Both the position numbers and the translations under genes were made by a program. Below, in pieces: positions 54,260 through 64,000 of a stretch of DNA of 64,000 nucleotides. This DNA is from Nematopogon swammerdamellus (lineage: Eukaryota > Arthropoda > Insecta > Lepidoptera > Adelidae). A model generated the notes under the pieces. It saw nothing but the letters and a program-made list of their open reading frames with translations, was not told the DNA's origin and searched no databases. The stretch's first letter is position 1; each line of letters opens with the position of its first letter. Where the stretch lies: contig OX336343.1 in assembly GCA_946902875.1 (NCBI GenBank), forward strand, positions 6,871,754 through 6,935,753, given 5' to 3'.

Positions 54260-55280
54260 AACTTTTCGTCTGTGGCACAGAAAAGCACAGAAATACAGAA
54301 AAATACGGAAATACAGAAGACTATGCCTTGGTAACGCTAGTAGACCTACCTACCCTACCTACCTGTAGTCGGTGGCATACATATAGGTGGTAGTATATAA
54401 GGTCTTTAAAATTAGTTAATAGTACGCTAAGGGGGGGTTCTGTATCGGAAATAGATCACTTTTGAAGAACAGATTTTGATGGAGACAGACTTATTTTAGA
54501 CAGAACCCACGATCCCAGACATGACTGCTAGAGAATGCCTTTAGGCTTTAAGTCAGCCTTTTGTCACTTTTTTATCAATAAAGTAGGTACCTATAAGTAA
54601 TTAATTTTATTTTCAAAATACGGTTCGGCGTATAAATAAAATCTTGATAATATATGGTGCTATATTATGGCACACCGGCGAGCACGATCAACTAATGCAG
54701 AGTCAGTATGAAAATAAAGCATAATTGTATAGAAAGGTTTAGGTAAGTACATAGGTAGGTATAGCGCGCTGGGTCAAGTGTATGTTTTCGTCGCAGCAAC
54801 ATCTGAGGTTTAGACAGGACACGGGACGGGAGTTTTCGTATTCAATTTCCCCACATAAATATACACTCCAAGTTATTTATCTAGACATGTAAGCTAAAAT
54901 CTACGAGAGAAAAGGATGAGCTTGGATAAATATAATGTGTTACATACATACCATTAGAAAATGTTTACAACACAATTTTGATATATTTTCAATCACAAAA
55001 CAGTTTCTGACACCTTTTATTACTTTTTTAAATCTTTGGCTTTCCAACAACTGTCATGCACGACCATAATAATATTTATTGACAAGGGAAATTCTCCTCA
55101 TCTCATTGGATAGAGTAGGTACCAAAGAGGATATAACCCGATTCGATGTTCTATGCACGCGGCATATTTTTTTCAAATCCCGCATATTATTTCAAATCCC
55201 TCATTTTCCATTTCAACAGGAACGAAGTCTCAGTCTCGGACGAAGGAAGTTATAGTTAGGGAGGCGAATAGGGGATTTTT
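54260..55280. other. Stretch without recognised content
   Basis: AT-rich with short frames only. About 54695-54720 resembles 3890-3925 (GCAGAGTSAGTATGAAARTA), a low-level repeat. Confidence 0.4.
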
Positions 55281-56650
55281 CAGGCATTATCGAGAGCATC
55301 AGTTTAAAATATGATAGATACCTTAGACCTAATAGAACAACTTTGGAAAGTATTAGCTCTTTATCTAGTGACGCGCGCCTAGGATAGACGATCAGATTAG
55401 TAAAAAAAAAATCCATAGTCTGAAATACTCGAGCGCGTCAGAATAAGATATTGGGGGTTGAATATAGTGTTTTAAGACTAAATTTAACTAATCTGACGAT
55501 AAGTCCTTGACGCCGCAAAGTTATAGGGTCGCGAACTTGTAAAAAAAAACGTTAATCCGGTATTCTCGAGAGCGATAATTTTTTTTTTATTTTGAAGAAT
55601 AAAAATTGTAAAAATCTGTCAAGTGCGAGCTTTACTCACGCACGGAGGGTTCCGTAGATCTGCTATACTAATACCTGTCAAAAAACCATATCCGTCTATC
55701 TTTTGTCTGTCTGGAATGCAAAGTACCCGTGGCGCCTGTTCCGCATGACCGGAAGTGTGGAGGAGCCTTTCGTCTTCCGAAAAACGCGTTGCGGCATATA
55801 AATCGCAAACGATACATTTTACAAAAAAAAGGTTTAAATTAAAAAAAGATTATTTTATTTTACACAAAAAAGGTATCTTTATATTTTTGTCTAAAGGCAA
55901 AACTTTGGACTTATAGCATCATAAAAACTCAAACTCCCGGTTTTTTGAGTATATCTCGAAAACGGAGGGTGTTAAAAAAAATTTATATGAAATAACGATG
56001 ATTAAATTATCTAACTTTTATTATATCTCAAACTTTTTTTTTCCTAAAGTTTCTCAAAAATTTTTGTGGACTCAAAAAAAGTTAATAATTTCCATTAAAA
56101 ATAATCATAAATTCCCCGTTTTATCAGAAAAAAAATTTTTTTTTTCGTCAGATTAAGAAAATATGCTTTCAGGACACCGAGATAAACCCTTCCTATAAAA
56201 ATCTGACGCTCTCGAGTATTTCAAAAGAACGTTTTTTTTGCATTTTCAAAAATGTGTCATACATATACATAAGTTATCGTCGCGCCGAAATCGTCAGTTT
56301 TCTTGAAGGGAGCTTCCTTGGGGCCTACTTAACACCCCTTCTGAAAATCTGACGCTCTCGAGTAATTTTTTTTTTTGGATTTTTGACTATCTTGTATGCC
56401 TACCCCCACCACGCAAACCGGCAGATTAGTATACCGTTGTTATCAGAGGCACTTGGGGCATACGTGGTATGAATATCTGACGTGCTCGAGAATGCCCAAG
56501 TAACTGTTTTTTTTTACATTTTTGAAAAACCGTACACGCCCTACCCTCCGCTAAAATGGTTTTTACTATACTAGCTTTTCTTTTCGAAATTACTTCATCT
56601 TTCGATTTTAATAGGTCTCGACGGTGCTCGAGAATGCCGCCATTTAACGA
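55280..56650 (+). repeat. Degenerate array with CTCGAG cores about 140 bp apart
   Basis: Cores of the form TCTGACGCTCTCGAGTA or its decayed versions lie near 55287, 55427, 55566, 56208, 56350, 56478 and 56621. They are mostly followed by a T-run of 8-10. Spacing is 128-143 between neighbours, with a gap of about 640 that holds other AT-rich repeats and a CAAGTGCGAG fragment. No frame persists. Confidence 0.6.
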
Positions 56651-58540
56651 CCTCACGCGTCATTTGTTTTCTTGAAAAAAAAACGGCCAAATGCGAGTCG
56701 CAATTGCGCGCCGAGGGTCCCGTACCACAACGTAATTGGACGGTTTCTATTTTGTTGTTTTACTTTGGAGTTTGCACTATAATTACACCAAGATTAACGC
56801 TTACTGTTACTATGTATTACCGTTTTTACAATAGAGTAAAAATATTGAGTCCGTCGTATCCTTGCTTGTCCACCGCACGTCGTCGCCGCTCACAGTTGTC
56901 CACGAGAATGATAATTTTCTCTATAATACATTTTAAGTATAATTCAAATTCAATACAGTTTCAACTAGTTGTGCCCACGGTCGGTGAAAACTGTATGTAA
57001 ATCAGTTGAGTAGTTTTCGAGCCGAATTGGTGGATTTTTTCCGACTGCTTTCACTTTTGATGCCACTGCTCAGGTCATATGAATAATGAAGTTATTAGGA
57101 TGGTTTTTAAAAATACTTACATAAGTCGACGTTTCGCCCACAACGTCACGGGCTTCTTCAGAACCGCGGTAATTCCTGGACGTCTGGTGTCCATTGTACC
57201 AACTGCTCCGTAAAAATTCTAAAATCAATAGCAGTGTAAACTTAAAAACATAAAACAAACGTCGCATTACATAGGCAAAAACCGCAGGCGAATACATTGA
57301 GCCGTTCTTGAGTTATAAGCGAACATACATACATACAGACAGACGGCAGACGTCGTCGGATCACTGCGTTGGATCTTATCATATGTAGGGATGCAGTTAG
57401 GACTAATGAAGCGCATTACAATTTTGATTTATTTATGTTTCGAAATAATCACATATGGCAGCGCGTGTGACAGACAGATGGACAGATGGACGAACAGACG
57501 CCTAACTGATTTTATGTGGAACTTTTATTATTTTTATTTAATAAAAATAGTAGATCATTGTCAGGCGGCTGGCTACGAAATATACTTTGGAAACATGCCA
57601 TCCGGGATTCGAATCTCTGTCTTATCGCGAGATTCCGATTCCGATGCCCTCCACTAAGTAACCACCCGCACGTATTGTATTGTATGCTTGAGTTGAGCGC
57701 GAGCATAATTAAGTAATTGAAGTACCTCCCTAGTGATGAAGACCAAACTAGAGAATATTGAATACTCAGCTAATAGGTAAACCAGCCCCTGTTCGTATAC
57801 ACACCAACTATGTAGTTGTGTGATCCTATTTACAAACTTGGTATATCATGGTTATCCGAGGCTTTCTCTTTGTCCCAAGTGTACGATTTTCACTGCCGAA
57901 ACTTTCCGAACTTACCACGGCCCACTAACTAAAGTGTGTACTTTAGTTAGTGCAAATAGTTTAAGTTAGTTAGGTAGGTAGGGTGTTATGCCTAAACCGA
58001 CGATGACGGGACAATTAATTAATTCATATTTTATAATAATATGTATATGTTATTTCATATTTTATAATATGTATATTATAATAATGCTTACCATTTATTA
58101 AACTCAAAACAACACAGTTGAGCAAATAAATCATAAAGCATGGGAGGGTCATCCATCATACGAGTACAATATTTGACATTAAACTTTTGTGAAATATGAT
58201 TTGTACGGCCAAGTTCAAAGTCTCAAAATAGGTGCCTACTATCCATTGATATGAATAGTCACAATCTAAGGCGCAATAAATGTGTTTTTTATATTAATTG
58301 ACTTCCTGTGACTTGGCCATTGTCCGTCCATTCCAATGTATAGCTGCTATAGGTATGTATGCAATTCCAAATTCAACTTCGATTGAACAATATGGCCAAA
58401 TCTCAGGAAGTCAATTTATATAAAACAATATAATTCCAATAATATGGTTTAGAAGTAGTATACAGAGTGATTTCATTAAACTATACATATAAAAGAAAAA
58501 AGAACAACCCCGGACCAGTGATATGAATGAGATCTGTAAA

Positions 58541-60405
58541 TCAGTTTGATAAATAAAAAATCTCATCCATACCGACCGATCCAGGGAAAGTTCCCAAGAC
58601 ACTCAGCGCATTAGCCCTCTGTATGGCCAGACTAATGCGCTGAGAGAAGTAGGCCCCAGCTCGGGCCTCCCCGGACACTTCTATCAGTCGACTGCCTAAA
58701 TCCTTGCAGAGAGACTTTGCTTCAGCTGACCAGGGACCTAATGTTTCCACAGCGAAAGCAATCATTTCATAATTTTGTGCTATTACAATATAATGATTAT
58801 GCTTCACTAGCGCTGCAGTCTCAGCAGCAGCACCTGCTTTTCTTGCTGTTGACACAACGTAGCTATCAGCTAGCGTGTCGACGCAAGTGGCGTCCCAGTC
58901 GAGAGCCTGACCGCGCGACCAAGGCACCAAGGTCATCCCGTCTGGGCGCTTACGGTCATCTCTGCTGAGACCGCAGGGCTCCAATAATGATGGCACATTG
59001 GCTGAGCTAAATGCGCGATTTAGAATTTCGTTTAGAGCGTGATGTCTAGAGTGTTTGCCGGCGCTCTTTTTGCACCGAAGCCCATGGAGACCATTAGACT
59101 GCACTTGTGCCCCTCAAACACACTTGTGGGGCTGCACAAAATTACAGCCTAATCTAAGCGCGACAGCGATCCTCATGGTGTTGTCATCCAAAAGCGTGCC
59201 AAGATTTTTAGAAGGTAGGCATTTAGCCAGGCACTTGATTCTTTTTCGCAAGAAGATTTGTGGCGTGCCTCGTCTACAAGGCTTTCGAATCGCTGAAACA
59301 ATCTTTTTTAAGTTTAATTGATCCCAATCTTTTTGACGAAAGGGAATTTCTGGCGGATCCGTGCCTGGACATAGCGCCTCCCACCTCATGTCAGCATCCG
59401 CTACATGACTGAACTCTGACCTGTCAACTGTAATGGGTAACATGTTGGAGACAAGGCCAAAGACAGCATGAGTGGAGGAAATGAAAGCGGGCGCTATGTC
59501 AGCTAATCGGCGAGTTCCCAATCCACCAAACTTTTTGATTGGTAAAGAAGCCATCAGCCACATTTTGTCGTTAAAATTTATATTTAGAATTTTTTCTAGA
59601 GTAGAGCGAGTGGATGAATCAAACGTTGTTATAAAATTTTAAAACTTTTAAAGAGGCGTCGTCCGATTCAGATATGTCAATTTTGGGATCAAGAAGCAAT
59701 TTTTAAAAATGTAAAAACCGATGTGAGAGTTCAAATCCGACAGTCTGTCAAAAATATTCTTAATTTGGATGAACTTTTTAGTAAGTAGGCCGTTTACAGA
59801 CTCCATAGAAATTGGTGCTCCGAGCAGACATAGCTTTGTACCAACATTTCTGATTCCCGGAGGTAATTTTTCGAATTTTTCACATATATCCGAATCAAAA
59901 GATGAGCAAAAGTACAATTCACATTTGGAGGAATTAAATTCGAGCCCCAGAGGACTAAATTGTGACACTAATAATTTATAGTCTTCTAGAACTGTGTCTG
60001 CATCACCAGCCAATGTACCATCATTCAAGTACCAAATGTTAAATTCTGACTGCAAATTTTGAATAATCGGATGAATTGCCAGACTGAATGCCATTGGGCC
60101 CAGAGGGTCACCCTGTTGAACACCTGTTTTAGAATTTATAATGTTGTCACCAAATAGTAAGTATGAAGGAGATGCGTTACATTGCCAAAGAAACGGAAAT
60201 AATTTAGGAGTCTTATTTTTTACTGCAGAAAGCATGACGTCTCTCTGCAAGGAATTGAATGCATTCTTAATATCTATTTTTAACAAAATTTTATTTGTTG
60301 AGCTGTAAGTGTCGGTGTAGCAACGTGCAGCATGGACAGAGGCCTCACAACCAAGTCTGGTCCCGAATCCCAATTGCCTTGGACGAAAATAGTTACCACT
60401 ATGCC
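58541..60405 (-). mobile_element. Decayed non-LTR retrotransposon, RT and nuclease-like C-terminus
   Basis: Three minus-strand frames in order. 60373-59648 is a reverse transcriptase: QLGFGTRLGCEASVHAA, DIKNAFNSLQRD, GVQQGDPLGP and YLNDGTLAGD. 59563-59114: IKKFGGLGTRRLADIAPAFI. 59104-58541: GLRCKKSAGKHSRHHALNEI and KRPDGMTLVPWSRGQ, then ALDWDATCVDTLADSY, the zinc and RLE-like end of this family. The active-site box expected as Y-L-D-D reads Y-L-N-D. The frames are offset, so it is dead. It is 5'-truncated inside the RT. Confidence 0.8.
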
Positions 60406-60866
60406 TTAGTTAGATCACAGCTTTTGTATTAATTAGTACGACTTACTAATTTAGTAGGGTACGTACGTAGTGAAAAGTAGGCCGAAATTGTTTCAGTAAA
60501 GGCACGTTAAGGGTATAGTGTGGCTCGAACTCTGAACACTTTCATTTAATTCATACTTCTTATAAATAAAATGCAAAGCCGCAAAGTTGGTCGGGTCGTA
60601 TTTTTCCGCTTTGTTGCTACATCTTGTATTATGTACATAAAAGGAAATATAAAGCGAGTACATGCTTTACGAACATTGAAACATAAATTACTTTTTTTTA
60701 TTTCTAAATAAAATATGTGGAATTTGTAAACCGGCTTTTCCCTTCACTTTGTCGTGCTACGTACATTTGATATAGCATGTATGTGTATTGTGTATGCAGC
60801 ATTTAGCATGTAACATGCTATTTAATATCATGTACATTAGATATGTAGGAAGGCAGCCGTGCTGTA

Positions 60867-61125
60867 CAGTGGCGGATCCAGGTGGGGGGCGCAGGGGGCG
60901 TGCGCTCCCCTCCCCCCCCCCATGGCTGAAATTAGAAAAAAATAAATGTGGGGAAAACCAAAATCATTGCGCCGGCAACCCAGTCGTATGAGCGATCGTA
61001 TGTAGCGGGTAGAGTGCAAGGAGAAGTGAAGAAAAATCAGATAATACGTCGAACATTGGCGTGCTTCTACACCGACGACGATGATGATGCGCCCCTCCCT
61101 TGAGGTCTTTCTGAATCCGCTACTG
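60867..61125. mobile_element. hAT-like MITE, 259 bp
   Basis: The ends CAGTGGCGGATCCAG and (reverse complement) CAGTAGCGGATTCAG are flanked by the 8-bp duplication GTGCTGTA (60859-60866, 61126-61133). The body has C-runs and no frame. Confidence 0.82.
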
Positions 61126-61139
61126 GTGCTGTAGAAATA

Positions 61140-62120
61140 ACGAAAAATAATAAATGGGCCGTCGTAAATTTTTTCGGTCTTATCCGACGAAAAGGTTTAT
61201 TCTGTCTGCGTTATATTGCGACTGGTGCAGTTGGTAATTAATTAAGGTTTTATCTTCGTTACAGAACATTTTGATTATTTTTGTTTTGTTTTCTGTATAC
61301 TTGGTACAAAATATATAAAAGGCTTTACCATAGACTATTAAAATTAAATTCGTTATCAATATGAGTCACCACAATTCTTTATTCAAGACAAATATAAAAA
61401 AGTAATACAAAACAAATAGGTAACTCAAACATTAATAAAATAAACAATACCACCAAGCAGATTACACACTGAAACATACCCTAGCGCACCCTTTAACACT
61501 TTCACAAACGCATTCAATAAAATTAAATAGTATACAGAAATGTATTGGAATTATTACAATAATTTTCGATTTAATAAAATAATAAGGAATTATTACTAAA
61601 TTTCCATAATAATTAATTATTATTCTTATTAGGAAAATAGCTATATTTCATCCTTAAAAAATCTTAACGAAGCCCATCGAGGCAAAACTTACTTTGGTTT
61701 ACGGCCACATTTTTAATTCTTAATCTTGCATAAGTAGGTATCTACAGATAAGTATCTAAATTAATTAAGTTCCTAAGAGATAATTAGGCATTTTAGTAAT
61801 TCAGTTAGGCTTTCAGGACGCTGGTAATTATAATTCCCTTAATTTTTTTAGGTTTCCGCGGAAAGTTTATGTTAACCTCGCTCAACTGTATATAATATAC
61901 ATAGGTACTATGGTAAAAAATAAATTATTTCATGATCATTTTATTTTATCAAGTAGGTAGGCATTAATACATTCTTTCACTTTATACAAACATATTTTAA
62001 TTATTTTGCCAACTTCTTCTATTGATCAAACTGCCTGTGTGCTTACATAGATACGTACGTAGAAATTCTAAAGTGTTTATTTATTTATGTATTTATTTTG
62101 ATTTCAGACACAAGATCCAT
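61140..62120. other. AT-rich stretch without recognised content
   Basis: Very AT-rich (runs of AATAATTATTA) with only short frames. No repeat borders or coding signal were seen. Confidence 0.45.
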
Positions 62121-62122
62121 CT

Positions 62123-62330
62123 TTAGGGTTCCGTGTCCGTCGTACGGGACCCTATTACTAAGCCTACGCCGTCTGTCTGTCTGTCTGTCTGTATGTCCGT
62201 CTGTCTGTCAGTGGGCTGTATCTATTGAACCGTAATAGGTAACCCGTTGAAATTTTCACAGAATATGTGTTATTATGGTCGATATAACAACAAATAATAA
62301 AAATAAGAAAAAGTAAAAAAATACTTACAA
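62123..62330 (-). repeat. Dispersed element with TCTG run
   Basis: TTAGGGTTCCGTGTCCGTCG, CTATTACTAAGCCTACGCCG, (TCTG)n and AACAACAAATAATAAAAATA. Reverse copy of the family at 31588-31872. Confidence 0.6.
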
Positions 62331-62582
62331 GAAATTAAAAAGTGTATGCGCGCCAGCCATCTACCGAAAACAGTATGAAGCATTTTTAGTTTTACACACA
62401 CCGTTTTTCCTCTCGTCCGCTAATGAGTACCTGACACGATTAGTTCCAATTCACTGAAGATAGGGTTGTAGTACCATTGTGCCAGTCCCCCTATGATTTC
62501 GTTGTCACGATTATACAGTTTTAATTTTATGTACAAGTTGAACTGCATTCGGCGATAATTCTGCATTCTTCAGAATACAAAT

Positions 62583-62745
62583 AGGTCAGTCAGTCAGTCA
62601 GCGTGTAAGCGTCTACTGCTGGACATAGGCCTCTCCAATTTTCCTCCAGTCCTCCCGGCCTTCAGCGGTACGGAACCACTGCTTTCCGCCGACGTACTTG
62701 ATGTAGTCGTCCCACCTGGTGGGTGGTCTTCCCACACTCCACAAA
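62583..62745 (-). mobile_element. RTE-like retrotransposon C-terminus with (TGAC)n tail
   Basis: The minus-strand frame reads TRWDDYIKYVGGKQWFRTAE, then GREDWRKIGEAYVQQ and stop. GCTGACTGACTGACTGACC follows as the 3' tail. The W..D.I...W...A..R..W...EAY pattern is typical of RTE-type ORF ends. Related ends are at 8925 and 30600; the piece at 31916-31985 shares CTGCTGGACATAGCCTCTCC. Confidence 0.75.
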
Positions 62746-63164
62746 ATAGGTACATATACTTAATTTGAATTCACACTGTCGCCTGTCTCCGCGCATGCCG
62801 CGGTGCGCAAGGCGCAACAACTGCCCGCGATTCAGTTGCAGCTCTCAGCTGATGTACCCTAACGGAGCGGCGCGCGTGTTCAAGTCCTGGCGTCTGAAGC
62901 GTGTACCTACTCTATGGAGTCCTCACTCCACCGAGGCGTCCTCGTAACTCGCTAACAATCTCGCGGACTAGTCGAGGAAGGGACCTCGCCTCGCCTTCCC
63001 AGTCCTTCGCACTGCTCGACGCTGTTCGAGTTTCTATTTCACTTTTGTAAATTGTGAAAATTTTAAGGAAGATATGGAAATGCGACGTCAGAAAGTTTCA
63101 TATTTATACACCTATTTATTCAGATGATATCTTCGTTAATTTAAGAGGATGTACGGTACGAGTA

Positions 63165-63402
63165 TATAGCCATGTACCGTGTGGGGCCGGTATTAAAAGA
63201 ATAGCCCCACTGCATCTCTCCCCGTATATGTCGTAAAAGGCGACTAAGGGATATGACTCCCTTCTTATATTACTAGGTGGTAGGGTTTAATCCGCCCGGG
63301 TTGGTACCACCGCACTGAATGAAAGGTCGGTGGAAACGGCTATGTAAATTGTTTGTGTTTTCCGTCCAGTTCAGTGTAGCCGATACGACTGAAACGACAC
63401 GA
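63165..63402 (+). mobile_element. SINE with C head and A body
   Basis: GTACCGTGTGGGGCCGGTAT and TAAAAGGCGACTAAGGGATA form the head. ACTAGGTGGTAGGGTTTAAT and TTCAGTGTAGCCGATACGAC form the body. An A-run follows near 63400. This is the sense-orientation view of the composite family. Confidence 0.72.
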
Positions 63403-64000
63403 AAAAAAAATATATAAAAATAATACTAGTAGCGATGTAACTTGTTACCTGTCTGTAAATAAATGTATTTACATGCAAATCGTCATCATGAATACTTTCA
63501 AACGATCTCATTACATTATTGTGAAATCTGCTTACAAGCTCCTTTGTTCGATGACATGTTTTATCGGAGATGATGTACGAGTACCTATGAGAATGCTTCA
63601 TCTAGCTAGTTCTATTTGTATTAGTTCTAGAATAAGGTATAAAGAACATTATTATTATTTTTTTATATCTAAAATATTTTTAAAATTAATTATTGTAAAC
63701 CAAAATAGCCCACCAGTTGGTTAAATCCACAGAAAGGCGATCGACGGCCGTCTTCCCCCATAAAGCCGAGTATGCGCCGTATTTCCTGTTTTGTGGTTAA
63801 ATCTATAGAAAATATTTTGCTATATTGTTCGTATTTTGTATAAATTAACGAATAATTAATTTTAACTGTAACTAGTTATGATGAGCCAAATATATAGTGC
63901 CAATGCATAGAGCTTACCTCGGAGCTTACTAAAGAGCTAGGTAGGTAACTTACTTTGCTGCTAAAATATTAAAAGACTCTCTCGAGACAGGAGCCTATTG
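63403..64000. other. Window end without recognised gene
   Basis: Two short overlapping frames (63371-63601 minus, 63473-63724 plus) look like chance. No repeat or gene is recognised up to the window edge. Confidence 0.4.

Noticed and set aside
54153..54393. CpG-rich frames encoding GGGRRRATRRGG-like protein
   Set aside because: Arginine/glycine-rich low-complexity translation of GC-rich DNA, with no splice-bounded context and no recognisable domain.

Overview
The window looks like nuclear DNA of an insect, most likely a moth or butterfly. It is AT-rich. Its exons are small and GC-rich with GT-AG borders, and its introns are crowded with SINEs, MITEs and fragments of non-LTR retrotransposons. 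I recognise several motifs that are common in lepidopteran genomes (ends reading ACTAGCTGTGCCCGCGG, the CAAGTGCGAGTCGGAC repeat, and tails ending CCATAAAAAA). That placement is inference from repeat style; no species call is possible.

The host content is essentially one gene present twice. (1) Plus strand, 5857 to 38444: a complete ubiquitin-specific protease 7 (USP7/HAUSP) gene in 22 exons. The phases of all exons join without a break into about 1071 residues: TRAF/MATH domain, catalytic domain with the Cys/His/Asp triad, five ubiquitin-like domains and the C-terminal activating tail. (2) Minus strand, 52086 down to about 41926: a diverged paralogue in nine exons. Its exons 2 to 9 match the first gene in length and phase, except that exons 4 and 5 are fused without an intron. 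It encodes only TRAF/MATH plus catalytic domain (about 521 to 531 residues) and has no ubiquitin-like exons. The two genes converge tail to tail around an AT-rich 3.5 kb spacer. The short paralogue keeps substrate-docking and catalytic residues but lacks the parts of USP7 known to switch the enzyme on, so it is the most interesting object here.

Layout. 1-5700: repeats only (a large inverted repeat, RNase-H-type retrotransposon ends, a pogo/Tigger relic). 5.8-38.4 kb: USP7, with a Jockey-like retrotransposon (intact ORF2) in intron 12, a PIF/Harbinger-like MITE in intron 5, a minisatellite split by a TA-inserting MITE before exon 15, retrotransposon 3' ends with restriction-like endonuclease (introns 15 and 18), and a relic copy of exon 19 in intron 18. 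38.4-41.9 kb: spacer. 41.9-52.1 kb: short USP7 paralogue, with an RNase-H-type retrotransposon, a hAT-like MITE and a long palindrome in its introns. 52.1-64 kb: no host gene recognised; tandem repeats, a degenerate array with CTCGAG about every 140 bp, a decayed retrotransposon, a hAT-like MITE and SINEs.

Two dispersed families deserve attention. One SINE head combines a tRNA-like A box with a stretch resembling the internal promoter of 5S rRNA. In several copies the same SINE body carries a wholly different head. Exon borders were set by hand from splice motifs, reading phase and remembered USP7 family sequence; no alignment or search was run.
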